Positions 11,415 to 21,400 of a DNA stretch of 64,000 nt are shown piece after piece (the stretch's first letter is position 1; each line of letters starts with the position of its first letter). The notes beneath the pieces were generated by a model. The model worked only from the letters and a program-made list of their open reading frames with translations, did no database searches and was not told the DNA's origin. Made by a program: the position numbers and the translations under genes. The stretch spans positions 8,804,001 to 8,868,000 of the forward strand of contig NC_046675.1 of assembly GCF_003369915.1 (NCBI RefSeq), given 5' to 3'. This stretch comes from Drosophila miranda (taxonomy: Eukaryota; Arthropoda; Insecta; Diptera; Drosophilidae).

Positions 11415-11974
11415 TTTTATATTTCTTTAAATGTACACTTTTTTGTCTGCCAAAAATTCCATCACCTGGATGAAACAGCTGATGGGCACAGTGGGCCACA
11501 ATCGAATGATTTAACAATGGCACCCAAAGCGTATTCTGAGCAGAACCTAGACCCAACAGGAATACAAATAAATTATATATAAAGCAGGTTTCAAGCTAAG
11601 ATTTACCATTTGTACGTAAATAATTTAAATATTGCTTGCTTTTTTCAACCAGTGTTTCCACTGTGCAGCGATAGCGATAAATATGACGTCATCGGACAGG
11701 CTGTTAATTTTAAATTTGAAAATCGAATTTTTCTCAATTAACACAATTTGCAGCTCTTTGGTTAAATAATTGGTAATTGGTAATTAAACTTAAAATTGCG
11801 AGAAGGCGTTAATAGGGAAAAAAGACGCTCCAGGTCGATACTGGAGCTGCATCGAATAATAACTGTCAAACTAACTGTCACTTGGGCTATTAGGTCTTGT
11901 CAAATTTTTTTTCCAGCTCGACTCACTAGATTAAAAATATTTTAGGGAAAGATTTGGAAAAAAAAAAAATAGTA
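11415..11974. other. Divergent intergenic region, thioesterase copy 2 / citrate carrier
   Basis: This is a 560-bp AT-rich divergent promoter region. It includes GATAGCGATA around 11672-11681 and a TGACGTCA palindrome around 11684-11691 (CRE-like). No gene is seen. Confidence 0.4.
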
Positions 11975-13004
11975 ATGCAGTCGCCAGTTCCAGTTTTCGT
12001 TGCAGCCAGCAGTGGCGAGAAAGGGCTAAAAGGCATTGTGGCCGGAGGTATTACTGGTGGGCTGGAAATTCTCATCACATATCCCACGGAGTTCGTGAAG
12101 ACCCAATTGCAGCTGGACGAAAAGGGGGAAATGAAGAAGTTCAATGGAATCGCCGACTGTGTGAAGAAAACGGTCAAGCAGAATGGATTCTTTGGCCTCT
12201 ATCGAGGCTTGAGCGTCTTGCTGTTGGGCAGCATACCGAAAAGCGCCGCCAGGTAAGCAGGAGGAGCCTCTTATACGGATATAGATTGATCATTTGAATG
12301 GACACGACTGCGGATAGGTTCGGTGCCTTTGAGTTCTTCAGCAATAAGATGCGTGATGAGAGTGGCGGGCTGACCATGACAAGACGCTTCTTTTCCGGCA
12401 TGCTGGCTGGCATGACCGAGGCGGTGGTGGCCGTCACACCCATGGAGACAATCAAGGTGCGCTTCATCAACGATCAACGAAGCGCAAAGCCCAAGTACAA
12501 GGGACTGTTTCATGGTGTGGGCCAGATCGTCAAGAGTGACGGTAACTATCATTAGGATTACCATAGACGTCTATTTTTGATTGCCACTCTGTTGCTGTAG
12601 GAATTGGTGGGATCTACAAGGGACTGCCAGCCACTGTGATGAAGCAGGGCTCCAATCAGGCCATTCGATTCTTTGTGCTCTTTACGCTCAAGGACTTGTA
12701 CACTGGCAGAGACAAGACAAAGACGGTGCCAAAACCGTTGGTTGGAGTGTTTGGAGCCATTGCCGGTGCCGCATCGGTGTTTGGCAATAATCCCCTCGAT
12801 GTGGTCAAGACACGAATGCAGAGCTTCGATTCCGCCAGATACAAGAACACACTGGACTGCGCCATTCAGGTCCTACGTCAGGAGGGTCCCATGGCCTTTT
12901 ACAAAGGAACAGTGCCGCGCCTGGGCAGGGTCTGTCTCGATGTGGCTATTACATTCATGATCTACGATACGATCATGGATGTGTTTAATTTGCTTTGGAA
13001 ATAA
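11975..13004 (+). CDS. Mitochondrial citrate (tricarboxylate) carrier, SLC25A1-like
   Basis: This is an inner-membrane carrier expected to exchange citrate across the mitochondrial inner membrane. Exons 11975-12252, 12318-12541 and 12601-13004 encode 301 residues. All three carrier repeats are present, each with its P-x-[DE]-x-x-K signature: PTEFVK, PMETIK and PLDVVK. Citrate-carrier hallmarks 'QLQLDEK', 'PKSAARFGAFEF' and '[13 protein letters not shown]' are visible. I chose the first ATG (11975) because the upstream frame has none. The sequence is clearly related to fly scheggia (sea), but the N-terminus and many positions differ. It is therefore probably a paralog, or a copy absent from D. 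melanogaster, rather than sea itself. The stop codon overlaps an AATAAA, and a retrotransposon begins about 15 bp later. Confidence 0.9.
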
Positions 13005-13005
13005 A
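13000..13005 (+). other. Poly(A) signal overlapping the citrate-carrier stop codon
   Basis: The stop TAA (13002-13004) lies inside AATAAA. Cleavage 15-25 nt downstream would fall at the edge of the retrotransposon. Confidence 0.5.
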
Positions 13006-13345
13006 TCGTATTATTCAATGTATTATTATTATTATTATTATTATATAAAGCTAATAAATAGTTAAAACTAGGTATTAACAGGGTATGGGGCTATAGCTGC
13101 TGAGGCCTTAAGCTCACTATAGTATTATTATACGTTTGAGGATGTATGTACTTATATACATATGTACAGGGTTGGTTCTATACGTTATTATATGTTGTGG
13201 AGGAATTATTATCTAAAATATTAATTGTGTATATGTATGTGTACAGGGATGATTGTTTATGAGGTTATATGTAGTGAATGATTTTAGATTGGTCTAGATA
13301 GTTGAGGATTATTTTTGCGTTTTTGTTGTTAGGGTTGGAGATGTA

Positions 13346-16300
13346 TTACATGGGGTCGGTGTTATGGAATATTGAGGATCTTTGAAGAGAGAGGGCCGGG
13401 CATGTGTATAGTATGTGTCTTATGTCTATGGTTGGGTTGTGGCACAGTGGGCATGCGTTGGAGGATGTTTTATCCATGTAGTGGGCATTGGTGAATCTTG
13501 TGTGCCCTAGTCTCAATCTATTTAGGATGACTTGGTGTCTTCTGTTAAGGTTGTTTAGGTTTTTGGGGGGAGGATGAGTGGAAGATAGGTTGATAACTTG
13601 TTGGTACCAGGGGGAAGTCTTAGTGAGGAGGTCTGTTTGTTTAGATATGAAGATTTTTTTAAGGAATAGTGAGATGTCGTTAGAATTATGATTGGGGGTA
13701 TATATGAGGGGTAGTTTGGAAGTAGTTTTGGCTGCGGTGTCAGCAATTTCGTTCCCTTTTATGCCAATGTGGCTAGGTATCCATATAATTGTTATTTTTG
13801 GGAAAAGTTTGGTGACGAGGTTACGGATTGTGGTGGGGTAGTACGAGGAATTGTTGGGATTGGTAATTGCGGGTATAGAGGAGAGTGAATCAGTGCAGAT
13901 AGCGTATCTTCCGCGTTTGTTGCGGCTTAGTAAAATGGCTTCGTGGATAGCTATGATTTCGCTGGAAAGGACTGAGGAGTACTGTGGAAGTAGTCCGGAT
14001 TTTATGGTTGATGTCTCATTGCAGATGCTATAGCTGGTAATGCCTGCTGCTTTGGACCCGTCTGTGTATAGGAAGGTGTGTTGGTGGAGGTTGGATTTGA
14101 TGGAGTGGAAGAGTTGGTGGAAGACTATTGGGGGGGTGGTGTTTTTATCGTGTTTGGATAGGGTGATGTTGGTTGCTTTAAGGATGGTTGTCATGTTGAA
14201 TTTATTGGTGTTGGAGGTTTTAATCGGGGAGAACGGTATGAGGTTATTCTGGGATATTTGTTTGGCTCTGTCAATCGTGCTAAGCAGTCTGTGTTTTTTT
14301 TTTTTTTTGGTTTTTTGGGAGTGAGTTTAGGGGGGTGTCTTTAGCGTGGATGAGGTTTTTAAATATTTTGCCAGTTAGAAAATCTCGCTTGTTTTCCAAG
14401 GTGTGTAGGTTGGCTTCGGATAGAAGGTTGTTAGTGGGTGTGGTGCGGAATGCACCCAGGGCGGCTCTTGTTGCTGCGTTAATCGTAGATTTCAGGCGGT
14501 TAAGCTGGCTTTTTGGTGCGTAACCGTATATGGGGAGGCAGAAGTCGACTTTGGATATGATTAGAGATTTGATAATTTGTACAAGTGATGAGGTGTGGCA
14601 GTTGTATTTTAAGGACGAGAGGTGTTTGATAATGCCCAGTGGCTTGGCAAGGTCTATTTTGAGTTTATTGATATGTGAGTTCCAGTTGTATCTAGAGTTA
14701 AGTGTGAGGCCTAGTAGTCTGAGTGAGTTGTTTTGGTTGATGGATGTGTTGCCAGTAATGAATTTAGGTTAGAAGTTGGCTTTTGTCTTTGGATAGGTCT
14801 GCACCTGACTGAGTGCACCAGCTGTTTATTTGGTTGAGGATTGTTTGGATGTCGGTTGTGGGGCTTTTCCTTTTGCTGTGTTGGATGATAAGGAGGAAGT
14901 CGTCGGCGTATGCACTGAATTTGATCTGCTTGTGAGAGGATAAGATTTCGGAGAGGGGGTTGGATAACTGAGATGGGGGAGCCTTGGGGTATGCCGTTGG
15001 GGAGTGGGACGGTGTTCGAGAGGTTCGAGCCACTTTTCACCAGGATTTTCCTTTTTGACATGAAGTTTATGACGTATTGTAATATTCGTGGACCTACTTT
15101 CCATTTTTTTAGTTGTTGTATGATTGAGTGGATTCCTATTTTGTCGAAAGCTTTGGTGAAGTCAAGGGATATTAAGGTGAGATGTTTTTTTAGGGCGATG
15201 GCTCTGGTAGCTAGGTGGTCTCCGTAGAGTAGACTATCTATTACCGATTTGCCTCTTTTAAAACCTAGTTGGCTGTTGTGAATTAATTTGTTGTTCAAAA
15301 CAAACCACCACAACCTTTTTGCCACTATCTTATCGAGCGTTTTGGCTAGGCATGAATTAAGTGATATGGGTCTGTAGGATTTTATGTCTGTTAGTGGTTT
15401 TTGTGGTTTTAGGATCGGGAGGACTAGGCTGAGTTTGAGCGATTGTGGGATGTATGAGTCGAGTATTTTGCTAAAGTGGTTTATTATTCTGATTTTGAGG
15501 GTGGGGGGTGCGTTTTTTATCATGGAGTATGAGATTCGGTCGAGGCCGGGGGTGTGGCCTTTCAGGGAGTACAGAGCTGATGAGAATTCTATGAATGTAA
15601 TGTCCTTTTCGATTTCTAGTGCTGATGGAGTTGGGGTATAGTTAATAAGAGAGTCTGTTTGGGATTTGTTCGAACGGAATGTTGTGGAGAAATTACGATC
15701 ATGAGCTTCTTCTGACCACGTGTGGGCGAAGGAGTTGGCTATTTCGGTTAGGTTGGTTGTGTCTGTTTGGGTGTGGGGGTTAAAGATATTGTGAATGTTT
15801 TTGACAGGGTAAAGTCCGCATAGTCGTCTGATGTTAGACCATGTTGAGGATGTGTCTGAGGTAGGGTGTATTTGGGCTGTGAAATCAAGAATCGATTTCT
15901 GTTTAGCTTCCCTGATTGCTCTTTTGAATTTGGCATTTGCTTTTTTATATTCTATGTAGGTGGTGTTGTTTATGTCTCGTTTGAGCTTTTTCCATTTAGT
16001 GATTTTTAAACTTTTAAGGATTGCTAGTTCTTTGTTCCACCAGGGAACGGTACGGGGGAGGGAGAAAGTGGTGTTTTGGGGGATGGAAAGGTGGGCGCTT
16101 TGGATTATTTTTTTTTTAATTAGAGCGATTTCCCTGTTGACGTTGTCGCTTGTTTGGGTAGTGAAGTTGAGTTTATGGATGTGTTTTTGGTAGAGGTCCC
16201 AGTCGGCTCTTTTCAGTTTGAAGGACGGTTTAGAGGTAAAGTTTGGGAGGGATGGGTTGTTGAAGAGAGAGATTAGTATGGGGAAGTTGTCACTACCGTG

Positions 16301-16905
16301 GAGGTCGTCTATTACTTCCCAGAGGAGTTCTGGAGCAATAGTTGCTGATGCTAGGGAGAGGTCAATGTGGGTGAATGTCTTGTGTGTTGAGAAGTGGGTG
16401 GGGGATTTGTCGTTTAGGAGGATGTAGTTGGAATGGTCTAGGAAGGAGGCTAAAGTTTTCCCTCTTGTGTTGGCCTTAGGTGAGCCCTAGTAGTGGTGCC
16501 AGCTGTTAAAGTCTCCTAGGACTAGGGGTCGTTTGTGGTTAGGGTCAGGACGTTATGTAGATTGCGGGCGTTGAAGGGTTTGTTTGGGGAGATGTATGAG
16601 GATATGATGTTGACTTTGGATTTGGATTTGATGTTGACACCTACTGCGTCAAAGTCGGAGTTGAGAGGGATTTGGGTGTGGGGTATGGAGTTGTGTATGA
16701 GGATGGCTGTGCCTCCAAAAGCATTAAGCTGGTTATAGTTGCAGTATATTGAATAGTTGGTTGGGATAGGAAGATAGTTGGGGTTGGATATGTGGGTTTC
16801 TTGTAGGGCAACGATTAGGGGGTTATATGATTTCATGAGACTTTGTAATTCAATGTAGTTGTTTTTGTAGCCGTGTATGTTCCATTGCATAATTTTAAGT
16901 TGCAT
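13346..16905 (-). pseudogene. Retrotransposon ORF2 (endonuclease, reverse transcriptase, RNase H), broken
   Basis: The frame opens at 16905 with an APE-type endonuclease start ('IMQWNIHGY', 'ALQETHI') and breaks near 16540. The endonuclease continues in another frame ('GDFNSWHHY') and then meets a TAG near 16490. The reverse transcriptase is visible from about 15520: 'YRPISLNSCLAKTLDK', 'LDFTKAFDKIG' and 'GIPQGSPIS'. A frame change near 14970 leads to the catalytic 'YADD', and another change follows near 14765. RNase H (14194-13346) retains its acidic residues in 'LYTDGSK', 'SEIIAIHEAI', 'CTDSLSS' and 'GNEIADTAAK'. A C-terminal zinc-knuckle-like 'CPLCHNPTIDIRHILYTC' follows. I infer a dead copy of recent enough origin that the domains are still readable. 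Confidence 0.85.
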
Positions 16906-16965
16906 ACTAGTGTTGGTATTTTCTACTAAGGGGCTTAAAATGAGTGTTAATACTATTGTTATTAT

Positions 16966-18186
16966 TTAGAGTTCTTCTTCGTTGTATATTTGGCTAGGAA
17001 GGGTGTTGTTGGATAGTGACGCTAGGTTTGTAGTTTTTGTTTTTTCGGATTTATCTTTTGCCTTGAGTGGCTTGGTGACTAGGTTGAGTTTGTCCTTTTC
17101 TTTAGTCCAGCTTCGGAGTTTGCGGTCGGTATCTGGGATGGTTTTCGTGTTTTTGGTTTTAGTTGTTGCCTCGAGGTCTGTGTCCATGTCCATTTCTTCT
17201 TGGGTGGGTTGCTGTATTGGTTTGGATGGGTGTGTGTTTGAGTCTGAGATGTCTGCGTAGTTAGTAATTGGCCTTTGGTAGTGTGTGGTCTGAGTGTTGT
17301 ATGATGATGAAGGGTGGTTGGGGGTCGATGTTACTGTTTGTGTTTTTGCAACTATCTCGGCGTATGGTGTGGATTGGTGTGTGTTGCGTTGAAAATATAT
17401 TTTTTTTGCGGTTAAGAAGTCTACTTTCTCGGAAGATTTGATAATTGCAATCTCTCTTTGCTTGAGAAATTCCGGACATTTGGGGTCTAGTGGGCTGTGG
17501 TTGTTTTGGATGTTGGTGTTATGTTTGCAGTTGCTGCAGAATTTGGGCTTGGAGCATAGATCGTCGTCGGCGGGGTGTACTTCGGAGCAGTTTTTGCAGA
17601 TTTTGGTGGTTGTGCAGTATTTGGTTGGGTGACCGAATTTCTGGCAGTTATTGCATTTGAGGGGGCGAGGCGTTTGGGGGCGAACGTTTACTCGTTCGTA
17701 TCCTATCATAATATGCTGTGGGAGTGTTGGTGTATCGAATGTGAGGATAATCAGTCCGGTTTCTTGGAGTAAGCCATCTTTCTGTTTGTGAATTTTAGTT
17801 GCGTCAATGACCTTTTGTGTTTTGAGTTCGCTTTTGATGATTTCTATTTCTATGCTGCGTAAATCGTTGGAGTAGATGACACCTTTGGAGGAGTTAAGGG
17901 TTTTGTGCTCTGATGCTTTCACAGGAAAGTCGTGGAATTTTACGATTTTCAGGAGCTTTGTTGCCTGGGCTGTTCCTTTTGTTTTAATGAGAAGTGAACC
18001 GTCCCTGATTTTCTTGACTGAGTCAACTTCCCCTCCGCATTGGAAGTCAATGACTTTTTTGATAATGAAGGGGGACACGTTTTCGAAGGTTTTATTGTCT
18101 GTTCTGTTTATTGTAATATATTTAGGTTCGAGAAACGATGATTTGTCCCACGGTGCGTGGAATTTTGGGTCTGGTGGTCGCGACAT
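16966..18186 (-). CDS. Retrotransposon ORF1 (gag-like nucleic-acid-binding protein)
   Basis: This is a 406-residue open frame upstream of ORF2 in the same element. ORF1 proteins of I-type elements bind the element RNA and form the particle. The middle part has a CCHC knuckle, C-x2-C-x4-H-x4-C ('CNNCQKFGHPTKYC'), followed by a second Cys/His cluster ('CKNCSEVHPADDDLC') and a third ('CSNCKHN'). The C-terminal third is rich in Thr, Lys and Pro. The frame is intact, unlike ORF2. The two frames are about 60 bp apart. Confidence 0.85.
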   Translation of the reverse strand: MSRPPDPKFHAPWDKSSFLEPKYITINRTDNKTFENVSPFIIKKVIDFQCGGEVDSVKKIRDGSLLIKTKGTAQATKLLKIVKFHDFPVKASEHKTLNSSKGVIYSNDLRSIEIEIIKSELKTQKVIDATKIHKQKDGLLQETGLIILTFDTPTLPQHIMIGYERVNVRPQTPRPLKCNNCQKFGHPTKYCTTTKICKNCSEVHPADDDLCSKPKFCSNCKHNTNIQNNHSPLDPKCPEFLKQREIAIIKSSEKVDFLTAKKIYFQRNTHQSTPYAEIVAKTQTVTSTPNHPSSSYNTQTTHYQRPITNYADISDSNTHPSKPIQQPTQEEMDMDTDLEATTKTKNTKTIPDTDRKLRSWTKEKDKLNLVTKPLKAKDKSEKTKTTNLASLSNNTLPSQIYNEEEL

Positions 18187-18440
18187 TTCAGGTAGGCTAG
18201 GGCTGACGCCCGCTGCACTTAATTTTGTAACTGTTCGTTAGGTGTGTTTGTTTTTGGTTTTTTTGGGAGTTTGCTTTGTGCACTTAAATGTTTTTGTGTT
18301 AGGTTTTGTGTGTTGGATTTCGGTGCGCTCGCTGCTGCTTAGATTTGGCGCGTCTTTACTTGACGGAGTATAGACTGACACTGATTATTATTATTATATT
18401 TCCTTGAGAATAGAAGGATAAGAGAGGTATACATCCACGC

Positions 18441-21400
18441 CTAGAGCTTCAATTCTTTGAGGGCAAAGTTAAGCACAACAGGCAGCAGGCCAGCCTCTTC
18501 CAAATCCAGTATCTGTTGTCGTAGATTTTCCCCTAGGCGGCTAGCAATTAGCTGCAAATACATTCACATTTTAAGACAGTTCTCTTGCTATAAATTAACA
18601 ATAGTAAACCTACCTTTTTGATCTTTTCGCGTTGCTCTGAGCTCTGACAAAAGCTGAGTATGGCCGCTGCCATGTGGGGTCGATGAATCAGGATGCACAG
18701 CTCGGCAAACTGTATGAGATTCAGGGCATGCACCACTGGGCAGCCTTGCAGCCGCAAAAGGGTCTTGTTGAGCTGCTCTTCCTGGGCAAAGGAGCGCGTC
18801 TGCACGGCATTCTTCAGTGGATGACAGAGCACATAGTCCCAGGCCAGAGCCAGTCCATCCAAATGCAGCAGCTGTGGCTTACAACTGAGTATATCCAGAA
18901 GGGCATTCAGTTCGCGCAGCATATGAAACATCACCATACGCTTGAGGATGCCGTTCCAGATCTTGGGCAGATGTATATCGAAGCCCAGACATATGTTGGC
19001 CATCACCTCAAGGGAGAGCGGATTCTCAGCATTGCGCTGCCATATAATCTTCAGAATATCGATCTTGTTGAAGTGGTCATCGGCGAACTTGTCAATGTTC
19101 GACTTGTAGCCGAGGGCCTTCAGCTCGTGGACGCACTTGATCGTGATAAACTGTCGCTGGCTGATCGTGTTCGTGAAGGAGTTGCTGCCATCGTTGAGCT
19201 TCGAATAGCACTCGTACATCTGCAGCTGGGTGGAGGTGTTCACGGAGCTATCACAAATAGAGATAGAGAGATCTTGCCATATGTTCCATAAATACTAAAT
19301 GTTCTATGTTCTTCTTACCCTCCCTTGAATATCAGGCCCACCAGAAACTTGACCGCCTCCGATTTCGGCCAGCTGCTGAGTATGTAAAATGCACGCACCA
19401 CATTCTCGCTGGCATCATCGTTGCTGCTGCTGCCGTTGCTGTCACCTCCACCGGTCTGATCGGACCAGTTCTGATCTTCCATAAATGTGTCCTCCAGCAT
19501 AGTGCTATCAGCCGGCTCCATGGTCACCGAGAGCCACTTCTGCAGCAGACGGAACTGTATGGAGCCCAGATTGAGATCGCGCAGCTTGGCTATCTCCGTG
19601 ACCAAGGCATTGATGTCCACCTTGCTGGACTTGATGATCAGCTCGTGGTGGTACAGGCTGTGTATCAGCTCCGTGGGATTCTCCACCAGTCGCAGCAGCT
19701 TCTCGTCGGTCAGGCCATAGATATACAGCAAGTGTTGTGTCTTCTGCATGGGATAGCGCCGGTTTACCTTGGCCACCTGCTCCTGACTCTTGGCATCGGT
19801 GATCAGATGGCCGTTCTCCTTGATAAAGTTCCAGCACTCGTAGGAGGCCTCCACCATGTCCGCCCCATCGGGGGCATAGTTCGACACAAAGTAGAGTATG
19901 AGAAAGGCCTTGTTCGGATTATGCACCTTCTTGACGAGCCGCAGTATGGACTTCAGAAAGGCATTGTTTGTGGGATGCAGACTCCATGATTCCGACTCGT
20001 TCTTGGACTTGTATTCGGATATTGAATTCTTCACGGCCGACATGCAGAAGTAGTCACAGTTCTGGTTACTGTCCTTGGAGCCCTTGAGGGCCGTATACAT
20101 TTGGATAAGCGGGAACCAGCTCTGACAGTTGTCCACATTCAGTTCACTATCTGTAGGAGGAGCCAGAATAAATGAGAGATCCCCCATTTTGGCCTACGAA
20201 TAGCCCCACTGAGGGCCGTAAGCCTAGTCTATTTATTCAGCCACATACCGAGTATATCCTTCAGCGGTTGCTCGACTATCGGCTTGAAGGGCAAACGATA
20301 GCGTGCGATTTTCGGTAGAACACCATTATCCCGCTGCGATTTGAGCCACATGTCTGTCTCAAGTTGGCCCGGACGATTGCGTCGTAGCGTGATCATCTTG
20401 TGGCGCAGAAAGTGTAAGATATTTGTCCAGATCTCCATCTCTTTCGGGGCAGCATCAAAGAACATCAAGATGTTGATGACGCACATGTACAGCTCATAGA
20501 AATATATGTTGATCTGCAAAAGAAGGGAAGGGCTTAGAGGAAGGCGTGCCTTTCTCGAGCTGAGAACCGCACCGCTTCGATAAACTGCTTTAGCTTGGAG
20601 GTAAAGAGTTCCACATTCTTGATCTCATTGATGTACGGCTGGCACATCTCCTGCATCTCCTGGGCGCTGCTCAGCATGACCAGTTCCTCGTCGCCGAAGG
20701 TGTCCCGCTTGATCTCGAACCGCAGCTCCTGGGCATTCAGTATGCTTAGAATTTGGGTGATCAGAATCTTTTGATAGTCAAAGCCAAAGTCGCGGCTCAT
20801 GCGCTCCAGCAGCTCCACGTCGAGCAGCTTGTTGTGGAACTCCTTCAGCAGATGCTCAATGTTGTCCATGTCCGCATTGAACTTTCCCTTGATCCGGGGA
20901 TCTACCTGGCAGAACTCCAGGTAATAGTATAGTTTGAGGCGCCTGCAAGCAACAACAGAAGATATTTAACCAAATGAAGAGAGAAGAATGAAGAATTAAG
21001 CTTGTAAACCCACTTGGCGCGTATCATTTCCAAATTGTCCGTATCCTCAATGTACTCGTTGTACATGGCGGAGAGCGTTAGGAAGTTGATCTTCTGCAGA
21101 TCGGTCTTCACCTCCGTAGAGAGCTTCTCGAGCATGGCCACGGACTCGCCATCGGCCACCAGCATGATGAACAGCTCGAGGAAGTTTGCATCCTTGTTGC
21201 TCATCTCATTACGGAATATCCGCCTCAGCTGCAGCGTGATGAAGCGTTCATTGATGATCCTCTTCTTTTTGCAGTTCTGCTTCTGATAGTCCAGCAGATA
21301 CTGCGACATCACATACCACACATCGTGCTCCTTGGCCTTGGTCAGATACTCCAGCGACACAAAGAAGTCGGCGCGTGCCCCATCGATGTCTTCCTTGACA

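Larger units (their letters stand above)
13020..18383 (-). mobile_element. I-type non-LTR (LINE) retrotransposon, nearly full length, defective
   Basis: This ~5.36-kb unit lies on the - strand. It has a 5' region with no open reading frame, ORF1 with CCHC knuckles, and ORF2 with endonuclease, reverse transcriptase and RNase H in that order. It ends in a (TAA)n 3' tail (read as ATT repeats at about 13020-13045 on the + strand). Size, the RNase H domain and the TAA tail all point to the I clade. The 5' end is placed near 18383, next to another ATT-rich stretch, so the target duplication cannot be separated from the tail. ORF1 is open, but ORF2 carries frameshifts and a stop, so this copy is not autonomous. 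It sits between the stop codons of the citrate carrier and rod. Confidence 0.85.

Noticed and set aside
15016-15035. GGTTCGAGCC resembling a tRNA B box
   Set aside because: It lies in the reverse-transcriptase region of the retrotransposon. No A box or cloverleaf can be formed around it. I found no tRNA or rRNA genes in the window.
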